This document shows, in pieces, positions 25,301 to 36,807 of a stretch of 64,000 nt of DNA. Under the pieces are notes generated by a model. The model saw nothing but the letters and a program-made list of their open reading frames with translations. It was not told the origin of the DNA and ran no database searches. A program made the translations under genes and the position numbers. This DNA comes from Muricea muricata (Eukaryota; Cnidaria; Anthozoa; Malacalcyonacea; Plexauridae). Where the stretch lies: positions 1,798,501 to 1,862,500 of the forward strand of contig OY979730.1 in NCBI GenBank assembly GCA_963855995.1, written 5' to 3'. Each line of letters begins with the position of its first letter. Positions within the stretch are counted from its first letter, which is position 1.

Positions 25301-28300
25301 CCAAAGGTTTAGACACTGAAGCTTGTGCTCAGCGTGTTGACAGGAAAACAGATCCTGCAATAACCCAGACCTCTTGGGGAGGTTTATCTTTAAGATACAC
25401 AAGGGATAAAAGAAACAATCTCGAGGCCATGTGTGTAGTTCCTAAAAAAGATCAACCAATTGCTAATAATCCAGGAATAGATCCCTACATTGGATTCACG
25501 AGAGATTGTAATGACGCTGAGGATAAACGTTTTAATTTTGGTAAGTTTCTTCGTAATTCTCGATTTGTACTAATTGACACGTGTCATGCGCCAAACGGTA
25601 CATGTCGCCATTACATGTTCTCATGTATAAACACCGCGGGAAGACGTCTGCGCATGCGCAACTGCTTAAAAATATTGCGGGGAATTTAAATCCCTTTTTC
25701 TGAAGCACAATCATTCATTTAAATTGCCAAAGATAAGTAAAACAAACAAAAAATATTAGGACAGGTTCTTTTGATATTAAAAAAGATTTGTAACGTTAAG
25801 AATGAAAAAAAAAGTTTAATTGAGAAATTGATGTTTGAACCCGAGAGGCGTACGAGTATTTCTTGAAAAATTCTCGAAGACCGGACTCAAAACAGAAGCG
25901 TTTTGCAAACTGTCTAAGAGTTTTGCATATGCATATGCTCAAACTGTGCAGAGTAGGTCATTACCATCAACGACTCAACGCAAAATGTTTTCACTTTACA
26001 CTGTACGCAAACAAGTTATTAGCAAAAATGTGGATACGATTAACCTATGGAAAATTTCCTCGTTCATTTAGTCCAGTAGCTTTCTTAAATAAATGTATAA
26101 ATTTTTCATTACTCACCTCTGGCCTTCATTTATTTTCTAGGCATGTAAACTACAATTGTTTCTTGTTTTTAAGTTTACACGTATGTTGGTTTGCTAATAA
26201 TTTTTCTCCAAGGGCACATATGCGAGGCACTTCTTTTGACTGCCATATTGCGAAACAAAGTACAAACCAGGTCGAAATCGCCAAATGCCCAAATTTCAGT
26301 AAAATTGACGCATGCGTATTTCCGCGGTGTTTCTCTCACAGGCATCATGAACATTTCTTTTAAAGGTTTAGTGACATGTCATGGAAATATGGTAAAGAAT
26401 GCTAACTGTCCTAAAGATCAGTACATGGTGGTCAAGACTGCATCTTACCGTGGGTTGTCTGACTCAAAGACATGTGGTTTGAGTGATGATTATAGTTGTG
26501 AAGTTGATGTAACATGCCTTGTTAAGAAACAATGTGATGGTCAACATGAGTGTAATATAACTGTGGATAACAACTTGTTCTCTGATGATCCATGTCCTGG
26601 ATTGACAAAATATCTTTACTTTGAATATCAATGTATTACTGGAGTGACAGCTTTCAATGAGCCTTGTGGTAAGTGGCGACTAATATGTTATGGTACTATC
26701 GTTAACATACATACTATTGAGGTTTTTGAGCCTACAAAATGTATATTTCTTTTTTTACAATAGTTGAATCAGTGTCATTGTCTTCATCGACTCTACCGAA
26801 CAAGGGATTTCTGACCGTCGGCATTGAAAATGAGAAGAATCTTGTTTGCAGTGAAACTCTAACAAGTCAGACTTTAAACATTGTTTGTACTCAACTTGGT
26901 TACAGGAAAAGAGAATCACAAAGTTCGGCTGTTGCAAGTTCCACACTTTCAAAGTTTTCTGGAAGTATCAAATGCGGGGGCGACGAAAAGACTTTATCAC
27001 AGTGTGCGACTACAGACTCTGTCCAGGATTGTTCAAAGCAATTGTATCTAACGTGTAAGTAGAACGAAGCTTGAAGAGAAATGGACAACAGCTTTTATCC
27101 CTACTTTTCTCTACTTTATCCAACTCTCCCCGTCACGCTCTTCCTTTTTGCTTTTCTTTATTTCTCCTTCATTCCTTCCTGAACCAACGTAGATAATTTA
27201 ATGCACACTGATTCCTCGTTTCAAGGTGATGTTTGCGATAATCCTCTGTTAGAACACAAGGATTATTTCCCTGACTCGTCCTTTACGGCGTCGGCATCAC
27301 AGAGTGGTCACCACCCAGCTATGGCAAGAATATCTAGTGGTAGTTCTTGGTGTGCTCCTGTCTCGAACGGCAAACATTACCTTCAAGTTGACTTGGGAAG
27401 AGATTATGAGATTGAATATCTCGCAACATTTGGTGATAGTATCAGTCGCAAATGGGTCAGCTCGTATCGCTTGAATTACACAGGTAACTCGGGGTTGGTA
27501 CAATGGAAGGAAGCTTCAACTCAGACCCAAGCGGTAAGCTTTAGGAATCACATACAGCAATTTCAATTAAGGTTCTCCTTTCAAAAGCGTAAACTGTAAC
27601 TATGAGCGCGCAAGGGACGACGGGTTATTGTTTATTTAGGCCTTGATGCCCAGGGAGTCACCTTTGTAGCGAGGAAATTTGCCGTCGTAATTTTCCTATG
27701 TGCTCTCGATGCTGTTTCAGAGAAATAATTCCGAGATTAGAGGGAGAGATAAGCAATAACCCGTCATCCCTTGCGGGCTGATATCCTTAATTGAGTTTTT
27801 CAACAATAGCGACGCCATCTTGAATTTTGAACATATTGCGGTGCATTGTGGTCTATCCAGGGTAATTTTAAACCGTCATAAAAATGCATGTGAGGATGAA
27901 ATAAATGGGAGAGATCCGTTATTTTTATTATTGTAAATAACAGACAAATGTTCAGGGAAACTTATATAACAAAGGAAACCCTAGGAAGATAAATAAATGA
28001 AATTTATTACTTAAAATCCATTACCCCATATGTGCACTCTGATGGCATAAAATGCTTAGAATATTGATTGACATATCCCCATTGTAACTAAGAAAACATT
28101 CATCGCAATATTTTTCCTGTACGGCGTATTCCTCTAACGATAGCGGCATTTACATGGTGGTTTTTACCCTGGATAGACCGCAATGCATCACGATTCAAGA
28201 CGGCGTCGCAATTGATAAATAGATTAATTGGACATCCTTATTTGAAATAGCTGTATAGCAAAGCTAATAAGAAAGAAACGTTTGCAATAATGATTTTATC

Positions 28301-30048
28301 GAAGTTAAAAAATATTTAGAAAGCGCTGTGGGGCTGTTGATATTAATATTTTTCGTTTACTCGCCTGTAAATCAAGACACTATGGCAGCTTTTACCAAGT
28401 CAACTTTTTAATGCAAGTGAATTGAATTATTTTTTGGATGAAGTTAGTTTGTTCACGACAACCAAGTGTATATAATAGTCATGTTACGTTCCTTACTCTG
28501 GTCACGTTTAAATGAATACAAAGCCCGATCGATTTGCAGTCAAGCCCGTTTGATGGCATGATAACTTATGATATGATAACTTTTTCATGTTCTCGTTTCC
28601 AGATATTTCGTGGCAATACAAATGCCTATAATTACGCAGCCATACAACGTGTGGATTATAATATCAGAGCGCGAGCTGTGAGACTCATTCCAATTGACTC
28701 AGTTGTCCAGGCGTGTATGAGAATACAGATATGTGGTAAATGTAAGTCATGTCATCCTACATTAAAAGAACAAAAAGATATTGTGGTGCCGGAGGTAAAA
28801 ACAGTATTCGTTTGTTCTCTGTGACGATATTAGTTTTTAGATAATCTTGTCTATCGACAACGGCACTAATATGGTCCATATTAAATGTGTCACCTGCATA
28901 AAAGTAGATCGGTGGATAAACTTGTGATTTTCTTCTAGCCATCAAACCAGGAAAACCACACAAGCTTACTGTTGATCAGATTCAGTCGACAACCGTACGG
29001 ATATCCTGGCTGACTCCCGTGGTGCAAAGTGTCAATCCTATTTCAGATTTTTGGATCACAGTGAAACAAGGGGAAAGGGAAATTTTCAAAGACATTTTTA
29101 CTTATAAACAAAAAAACAATTTCATCATTGATAATAAACTCTCACCTTTCACCAAGTATAAGGCATCTCTGATACTTGGAAGTGCTAGTGGCTTTGGGGA
29201 AGCAGTCAGTATAGAGTTCACAACGGCTGAAGCAGGTAAGAAAATATTGTACGAAACTACCTTTCAGCATAAGCAACATTTACTATAGAAAGTAATGATC
29301 TTAGTATCAGTTTATCACCAACATCATTGCCATCAGTCACCCTTAATTACGACAGTCTTGAAGGTGAATAACTTTATTATAATGCCTCTATTATTATTCT
29401 GCGCATATCCTCACTATCATCACCTACTATTGGTATAGGTTAATATAACTCAGTGTACCTCTCGTTTGATGTTTAGCTCCAGAAGGTCCTCCATTAAATG
29501 TCACGGCTGCTGCACAAAGTTCATCATCATTATCTGTGACATGGGAACCTCCTAAAGAAGACAAAAGAAATGGCAAGATCGTCAGCTACACTGTATGCAT
29601 CTCACATGAAGAAAATAAACCTTGCTTTAAGGAATATACTACGAAGGAAAAGATGATTGTCATTGAAAATTTAAGCGCCTCAACAAAATATTATGTTCGT
29701 GTTCTTGCAAGTACTAAAGTAGGTCCTGGAGTTTACAGTGAAAGTAAATGGAAACTTACTAATAGAGGTATGTGTTTCTTTTTTGTTACCAAAAATTAAA
29801 CTCTGGTTCAACCAGATTCATGTTAATCTGACATAGCAGAGAACAACGAAAAACTCGTTCTCTCGAGCAGGATGTTAACTCACAAACTGGGTTTATAGAC
29901 AGCCGCTCTGAGCCTACCAGTTGAGCATATCGAGTTTTGTCTGCGAGTCTTATCCAATTTATGTGGTGAAAATATTTACAAGACGACTTAACGCTTGCCT
30001 TTGAAGTGCAGTGTTAATTCTATTTCAGAACCATCCTCAGCGATATGA
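22352..30048 (+). CDS. Gene A: secreted multidomain lectin (N-terminal domain-SUEL-SRCR-F5/8C-Fn3-Fn3)
   Basis: Nine exons join in frame: 22352-22400, 25049-25540, 26366-26668, 26764-27054, 27226-27533, 28603-28741, 28939-29235, 29477-29767, 30029-30048 (729 codons plus stop). Exon 1 is a signal peptide (MCSKYSAILIFYFFLK). Exon 2 is a roughly 165-residue six-cysteine domain I do not recognise, shared with genes B and C. Exon 3 is a SUEL/rhamnose-binding lectin domain (TCGLSDDYSC, DPCPGLTKYLYFEYQC), exon 4 SRCR (VCTQLGYRKRES, IKCGGDEKTLSQC), exons 5-6 a discoidin F5/8C domain (YLQVDLGRDYEIEY), and exons 7 and 8 fibronectin III. Most junctions are phase 1, the classic exon-shuffling arrangement. 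The last exon is six codons and then a stop, so no membrane anchor is predicted. It may instead be a decayed Fn3 exon, with the true 3' end lost to the neighbouring insertion. A role in binding carbohydrate or microbes is inferred. Confidence 0.75.
22686..22958. repeat. Tc1/mariner-like MITE in gene A intron 1
   Basis: The ends CAGTGTGTCCCAGAATAAAGG and CTTTTTTCTGGGACGCACTG-like are inverted and flanked by TA on both sides. Confidence 0.7.
23266..25540 (+). repeat. Segmental duplication, copy 1 (5' region and exon 2 of gene A)
   Basis: This block aligns over roughly 2 kb with 34786-36807, from AATAATAACG near the left edge through exon 2. There are small indels and one extra MITE in this copy. 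The similarity resumes after the BEL element, where 43692-44519 matches 25541-26365. Confidence 0.85.
23955..24343. repeat. Foldback repeat with a second MITE nested inside (gene A intron 1)
   Basis: Outer arms GGCCTGGGTTTTCATGTATC and GATATATGAAAATCAGGCC are inverted. Inside, 24013-24226 is another foldback (AGACCCCGTTTACACGGTAC / GTACCGTGTAAACGGGGTCT). The outer repeat is present in the duplicated copy at 35381-35545, but the inner one is missing there. Confidence 0.8.
27550..28258. repeat. Nested MITEs in gene A intron 5
   Basis: The outer family is the same as at 19521 (TTTCAATTAAGGTTCTCC ... CCTTATTTGAAATAGCTGTA). Near its right arm it is interrupted by a second foldback at about 27808-28211, whose arms are GCGACGCCATCTTGAATTTT and GATTCAAGACGGCGTCGC, each followed inward by a CTATCCAGGGTAA / TTACCCTGGATAG pair. 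Confidence 0.8.
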
Positions 30049-30271
30049 AAAACTAGATTCATATTAATCTGACATCACATCTCCTCGACTCCGCATCTTC
30101 TGAAAACCCTAATCTTCATTGATCTCCGCAGTATCAGATTAATACGAATATAATTTTTCCTATCTCTGACGTTGATATTGTAATAGAATCTGAACTCTGG
30201 TAGTTAGTTTCACTGTTCTTTTTTTCTACGCTGTTTGCTTGTACACCTAAACAATTTCTTTTCTGTTTATA

Positions 30272-30331
30272 AGTTTCTGTCACGTACCATGGAAATGTAG
30301 TAGAGAATACCAACTGTTCAAAAAGTCATTG
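30272..30331 (+). pseudogene. Truncated SUEL-lectin exon relic
   Basis: The sequence after GTTTATAAG translates as VSVTYHGNVVENTNCSK, matching the first residues of the SUEL exons of genes A and C (SVTCYGRMVENANCPK), then loses similarity abruptly. The first cysteine is already replaced by tyrosine. The rest of the exon is absent, and unrelated sequence leading into the DUF6589/RecQ module follows. Confidence 0.7.
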
Positions 30332-30517
30332 AGCTACAGCTGCCAAACAATTTTACTTGTCAATGGGAAAGCTTTGTAGTTCAATGGGTTGAAAAACCAG
30401 TTTAATCATAGGAATTATGTAAAAAAGTTATTATATATCCTTCATATTCTCTAGATAGAATTTGATAGATTTGTTCGGAACAGCTCAGCTGGTGAGTTAG
30501 GCACAACACGTTCTAAC

Positions 30518-32091
30518 ATGAACAGAACAGGGAAGACAACTGCTGCACAAGGCATTGAGAAGAAGTACAACGAATACAAAGAATTTAATGACCGAGAGAC
30601 AGAGGCCCACATTTGTGCTGCATTCATGGAAATGTCTGATATGTCAACAATGGATTGTAAGTAGAATTACAGTATAGGCAGCATGCAAAGCAGTATAGGA
30701 TGCAGTGGAGAGAATGCAAAACATAACAATTCTGTTTGTATCCAGCTGGCCCATCATATGCTCTTCCAAATGAGGAAATGTCAAAAGAGGAGAAATCAAA
30801 ATGGTTGTTTGAGATTTGTGAACAATTGGTTAAAACACACCTCTTTGGTACTGGGAAAATAACTGATTTGGTACAAAAAACTGATGACCTTCATAAAGCC
30901 TTAGCTGGTCCATTCCACTGCAGACAAGATGAGTGCGATAAGGTTTATAAACAACACTCATGGAGAGTAAGGTAAGGATATATATTATATATAATGTATA
31001 TGAAGGGGTACTGTCTCTGTGTAGTGTAAATTGCTATCTGATGTATGTCCTTTCCTCCATAAGACATGAAATTGATGTTCATGGAATAACATTCAATATG
31101 TGCACCACCTCAGAGCTAGATGAATTTGGGTATTACAACTGTGAAGCAGGATGTGGATATGTGTTTAGCACAAAGACAGCCCAAAACAGGTATGCATGAA
31201 TACACTTTTGCATGCAGTACTTTTGCACTAATCAGCAAGCCAATTACAATAACAGGGTTTGTGCATGTCCAGACAATAGTTTTCCAAAGTAATTGTTCCC
31301 ACTTTCTTGATTACTTGTTGAAATTACTAAAAAGTGTGTTTTATTTTCTGTCTTGCAGGCATTTGAGTGACAAACATGCAGACTTTGAGCTACTTAATAC
31401 TAAAGCACAAAGTAATGACAGTACTTCACCAAAACCTGATTATAAATTTAATTATCATCAGTCAAAGCTTGTGTTTGGGTTACTTTTAAGGGATTTCAAT
31501 GACACTGTCAAAGAAGGTGATGGTGAGCACCTAATTGATTTATATAAACTTGCCCTGTTACTGTATTACAGTGAAAAACACACAAAATATGCCTATGTTG
31601 TCCTTCTTCACCTATTGAAGATTGTGGCTATACTTCCTGAATTTGAAGCCCATAGATTAACCTGGAACAGGTTTTACAATAAGTATGGTGGCAGAGGTAA
31701 CAATATTTCATTAGATCTGAAAAAAGAACAACAAAACAAGGTCCTTAAGACCTTCTGGAGGTCCTTAGGTGCAAATATCAACAAAGAAAATGCTGCCAGG
31801 GTGGCTCATGCACTAGAACCTCTTGAATCTGTTATGGAATCTGTAAAGAAAGACTGCCAGTATAATGGAAGAATTGGCAGACGGTCTTTGGCTGATCAGG
31901 AAGAAAGTGTCCAACAAATTGTGGACGACCTGGTAACAGAAAGAGCATTTCACTTTGTAGAAGGCAGAGAGGGTCACAGTTCATTTCCATGCTTTGATGG
32001 AAGGCTTATCAAAGACATTAACTATTGCGAAGTCCACAAGTGGATGACTGAGCATATTAAGTTATGGGGGTCAATATATGAGGAAAATTAA
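30518..32091 (+). CDS. DUF6589-like protein with C2H2-like zinc fingers, mobile-element associated
   Basis: Four exons join in frame: 30518-30656, 30746-30971, 31064-31189, 31359-32091 (407 codons plus stop). The start codon chosen is the first in-frame ATG of exon 1 (MNRTGKTTAAQGIEKKY). Two Cys/His clusters follow, FHCRQDECDKVYKQHSWRVRH and then CEAGCGYVFSTKT...HLSDKH. The C-terminal half has the motif order I associate with DUF6589 proteins: YYSEKHTKYAY, WNRFYN, NAARVAHALEPLE, and a GREGHSSFPCFDGRL...W block near the end. These proteins occur in many copies in cnidarian genomes and are thought to belong to mobile elements. The gene converges on the RecQ-like gene 448 bp downstream. Family assignment is from memory of motifs only. 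Confidence 0.65.
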
Positions 32092-32538
32092 TGACATTTT
32101 ATCTTTTTTACTGTGTTGTATTACATGCATGTAGTCAAAGGTGGAACTTTACACAAAACTACCAACTACCAAGGAGATGTTTCCAGCATTATTGTCACCA
32201 ATATGTATAGAAGAGTAGTGAAACTTAGTAGCTCAGTAATTTAGATAAAATGTGCAATATTCAACAATTACATGGCATGTCAACATTGTGTTGTCTATGG
32301 GCATATACTGTAACAAATGAGAATGAATCTCAGGGACAACCAGGCCCAATCTTATATTTGTTTTGTATAAATATAACACAATGTACAACTTGATGAGAAT
32401 ATAATATGGGGAGGATGTATGTTTGACAACTTGAATTCACATATGTTAATGTGACAATAACTGGAAAGCAGTTAGGTTGAACTTAAAATAATAATGTATA
32501 TTCAGATTATGAAAAATTTTTTAACCCCTACATACTCA

Positions 32539-34531
32539 CTATAAGTTTTCAAACTCTTCGTCACTCAAGTACTCTGCTGTACATGCTGGTATATTGTCAT
32601 TACAGTTATCCATGTCACTAAGGTCATATTTAAATCCATCCCATTCATACACATCTGATGTAGATAACATGTTAAGTCCATTGTCCTCATCTATGTCACC
32701 AAAAATATCCTGAAATATTTCCAGTATTTGTTCTGCAGTTGTAACCGAAAAAACAGGATATTTAAAAATGTCACTGACAGTAAATATAGTACTACAATCA
32801 TTCACAAGCTGTTCAACAAGTTCATCTGAAAACCCATGGACTTGTAGAGGGCAATGGTGCTTAAACCGGTCTTTAAGTTCCGTAAGGGCATCACAAATGT
32901 CGTTTGACTGTTGTTCGCTAACATATCTCATCCTTGCTTGCTGAGGTTCTTCTTGGTCTGTTTCAAGTTTCTTTTCAAACAGGGGAGTTGACATTGTGCA
33001 GCTCTCATTGCATTTGCAATTATGAAAGCAATTGCTGCAACAGTCATGAGGAGGTTCAATTTGCATAACCTTGGGAAAAAAAGGTTTTAAACTTGCCACA
33101 CGATAACAACCTTCTGCATAAATAAATTGTTTAACATCATGTTCGCAGTGAGCAGCCTGGTTGCCATGGTAGATTATTATACTGTGGGCCTGTTTGCCAT
33201 CTCGACCTGCTCTTCCTGCCTCTTGATGATAGTCGATGAGTGTCCTCGGTGGGCCCCAGTTTATCACATAACGCACATCAGGAAAGTTAACTCCCATACT
33301 AAGAGCTGTTGAAGCTATGATAATTTTTTCACAAGTATCACCCCCAGAGCCTTTAAATGACTTGAGGAGTCTTTTTCTAGTGGCTGCCCAAGTCATGGAG
33401 TGGTAAACACCAACAATGCAGCATCTCATACCATCGGCTGTATTATGATATGCATGTTTTCCCATTTTGAAAAGCAAGTAGTTAGCAACTGAAGCAATTT
33501 CACTGATCATATTACAAAAGATGATTGTTTTTGGCATATTCACTCCTCTTTCTACAGCCAAGTCGACCAGCCAATCCAGTTTTGCAAAAATGTTCTTTTT
33601 TTTGCACTTCATCACTGAGATTCGTAGATTCTTTCTCTCAGGACTAATTAATAGCTTTACTGGGTTATGCAGCGACAACATTTTGGTAATTGTATTTTGG
33701 GTTTTCCCATCAGCAGTACCAGTCAATGCAAGGAATGGAGTATCTAAAAATCAAAGGCCATTTTATTTACTACACGTTCATGTATATTCTGTGGATACTT
33801 TATACAGTTGCTGTTACACAGTACACACAGCACTCACCTTTTTTACAAAAAGACCGTAGAATTGATAACTCTCCATAAGCCACTCTGAAAACTTTGTCCT
33901 TCTTGTTTCTGTATCACGAAAACAAATCAAAAATTTTAAAATCAACATGTATTCACAGGTATAGCTTTGACAGGTCAAACATACCATTCTATGTAACTAT
34001 GCAATTACAGTAACCTCCAAAATAAATGATAGTTAAACAATACCTTTTTCCCGTCCAAGTCTCAACAGTATGTGACTCGTCTACTACCACCGCGTGAACA
34101 TTTTGTGTTCTCTTTAGCCATTCTCTAAAAGATGTTAAGCTTACTGCTTCGGCAGTGGCAAATGCAATTTCAGGGACACAATTCATTTCAACAGACATCT
34201 CTGAACTCGTAAGCGAAACGGCTTTAAGTCCATATGACTCTGCTTCTGTTAGCTGATCTTTTATAATACTGTCCAAAGGGCAAATTACAAGAGTAGTGCC
34301 CGGTTTGGTGCCATTTCGTGTTGCTTCGAGCGACTTCGCAATGGCAAACAGCTGGAAAATCAGGCTTTTGCCAAAGCCTGTCGGCAGTACGGCAAGAACA
34401 TCCTTTCCAGACAGAAGGCTACTTACTGCTTCTTTTTGCTCATCCTTTAAGCTAAGCCTTTCACCAGTTATTTGAAAGGTATGATCAAGCGCTTCGTTTA
34501 ATAATAAACATTCAGGTTCAATAGTCGCCAT
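32539..34531 (-). CDS. RecQ-like DEAH-box DNA helicase, mobile-element type
   Basis: Three exons join in frame: 34531-34044, 33908-33838, 33743-32539 (587 codons plus stop). Helicase motifs in order: motif I LPTGFGKSLIFQL, Ia CPLDSIIKDQ, motif II VVVDESHTVETW (DESH), the FRVAYGELSILRSFC block, motif III LALTGTAD, motif IV KTIIFCNMI, motif V STALSMGVNFPDVRYVINWG and motif VI YHQEAGRAGRDG. A cysteine cluster follows (DCCSNCFHNCKC), as in RecQ zinc-binding regions, but HRDC and winged-helix parts are not obvious. It is shorter than cellular BLM/WRN proteins. Short RecQ-like genes of this sort are expanded in cnidarians, and its pairing with a DUF6589-like gene suggests a transposon cargo rather than a housekeeping helicase. 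Confidence 0.88.
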
Positions 34532-34639
34532 TTTGAATGATCCAACACGACCTGCATTGACGTTACGTCACTGGTTTGGATTTGACCAATCAGTATTTTC
34601 CGTTCAGAATTCGAACGGGGAATTCATTTTTATTAAGCA

Positions 34640-34755
34640 TGATTGCAGGCGCTTTATTTTTCCCCTTTCCTCTCCCCTCGCCATTTTTTTCTCCGCCATT
34701 TTCCCCCGTTCCCCCCAAAAATAAAGCGACTGCTTTGCAGGCTACAATGATACCG
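34640..34755. repeat. Inverted repeat at the right edge of the RecQ/DUF6589 module
   Basis: GCAGGCGCTTTATTTTTCC and AAAAATAAAGCGACTGCTTT are inverted around a pyrimidine-rich centre. It lies just before the segmental duplication resumes at about 34786 and may mark an element end, but no matching terminal repeat was found near 30332. Confidence 0.5.
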
Positions 34756-34785
34756 GCAAATATATATCCGTGTCCGCCACCTTCT

Positions 34786-36807
34786 TTATACATTCTATAA
34801 TAATAACGAAATTAATATTTGCATCTCATAAGGGCGGGCACAAATACCTACAAGTTTAGTAATTTTCAATATAGCTTGTATGAATATTTTTCTGTTTACG
34901 TATAGTTCTTTGAATGAACTCTAGCGTATTAAGAAATATAGTTATCAGTGACTGAGTAAATGTCTAGATATAACAGTGCCGAAGCATATAATTAATGTGA
35001 CTTGTTAATGTTAGATGAAAATTTAATAAACTAGGTCGTGCAAGTCCTACATTTTTTTACAACAGATTTGTGTGTGACATTTTAAATACGATCGTATTTA
35101 ATTCATATGAAAACTGTTGTCAACAATGTATGATGTACAATTTTTCGTCTGAGTCAGCTCGTCACACCGTTATTAATACATATGCTTCATTTCTTCCGCA
35201 TTGACAGCGATTTCGGTTCGTTGTGTTTCAACTCTACAAGCAATACTGATAACGTTAGTGCTAATAATGTATGAGCATTGTTTGATATTTTACAAATGCT
35301 TGTTAGGATGAATTTAATCGGGTAATTCGGGACCAAAGATCAATAGAAACTTAAGACACAACACTAATACACAAAGACTAAGGCCTGGGTTTTCATATAT
35401 CGTAATTCATCACCGATCTATCGTGGGAGATCACTGAAGGAGAAAATGATTTCAGAAACACACAAGATTTTATCCATCACTAAACACCGTCAATAAAACC
35501 ACAGGGACATCGCCGATGAACTACGATATATGAAAATCAGGCCTAAGTATGTGCACACGAGATCGTTTCAGGGGGCTTTCACAACAGTCCAAATGAAAAC
35601 GATAGGAACTATAAAAATTCTCATCACATGAATTTTTTAGTTTTTGTCCTTAGACGAGGTTTATACTGGTTTTCATTAAATTGTGTCCAAAAGTCGTAAG
35701 CTTTTTGAGATAACTCGGCATGGAAACGCTCGGAAACGACACCGTGTGCACGTAGCCAAAGAGACGTTAAGACATCAGTATTTCATGTCAAGTGTTTATG
35801 AAAAGTCCGCGTTTTGTCTTGTACATACAAAATACCAAGCATTAACTATATACCCTCTGAAATAAGTTGAAAGGCTTCATTGAAGTAAAGAAGACTTTTC
35901 AGAAATGCTTCTATTTCGTTACATTCGCTGTGACTTTCATGTCCTTACAAGGTACACCTATCTGAAGCTCAGAAATTTAGGTATTTAGTGTGGGGTTATC
36001 TTTCAACCGTACTGCCATACAATATCAACTATCGCCAACGTTAACTGACCACTAGGTCTTGTATAGATGAATAATCACGATGAATCAAGATAAATCAAAA
36101 TGAACAGACCATGACCATCTGATGATATAGCGCACCAAGATACAAGTTCTTTTACTAGTTTGAAACGTTCTCAAAGCATTAGAAATTCAGGCTAAAATGC
36201 GCCCAAGTTTAACTTGTGAATGCTCAGAAAATAATCTTGCATCATATAATCTACATATTTTGAATGTTTGGTATCGTTATATAACTTCGTAACTTATTTA
36301 CTTTTGTTTCAGGCTCTGTTGGTTTTTTTGTGAAACATGTACAGACACGGATGTGTATCTATGACACACGAAAACTATATGAAAGGACGGGGTCATGGGG
36401 AAACAAGACTTTCGTTGAACTTTCCAACAACTGCCTGGATCCAGCTGCTCAGTTTCGGTTTCGTGATAATGGTGCAATGTTAAGCTTGAAACGACCCGGA
36501 TGTCTCTTTCCATCACATAAAGCTGGATCTGGGTATGATCTTGATATGTTTTATCTTTATGTCAACTCCAAAGGTTTAGACACTGAAGCTTGTGCTGAGC
36601 GTGTTGACAGGAATTCAGATCCTGCAATAACCCAGACCGCTTGGGGAGGTTTATCTGTAAAATACACAAGGGATATTACTAAAAGATCACAGACCATGTG
36701 TGTGGTTCCTAAAAGAAATGAAGAACTTGCTAATAATACAGGAATAGATCCCTACATAGGATTCACGAGAGATTGTACTGATGCTGAGGATAAACGTTTC
36801 AATTTTG
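34786..36807 (+). repeat. Segmental duplication, copy 2 (5' region and exon 2 of gene B)
   Basis: This is the counterpart of 23266-25540. The start of similarity near AATAATAACG lies 30 bp after the inverted repeat that ends the RecQ module. It lacks the inner MITE and several short segments of copy 1. Confidence 0.85.

Noticed and set aside
25863-26363. 166-codon + strand ORF between gene A exons 2 and 3
   Set aside because: Its frame and composition are not protein-like, and it ends at the acceptor of the SUEL exon. The homologous DNA at 44000-44519 does not keep it open, so it is intron.
29236-29476. Possible extra exon between the two Fn3 exons of gene A
   Set aside because: The direct 29235 to 29477 junction keeps phase 1 and gives two complete Fn3 domains; no acceptor/donor pair with coding content lies between.
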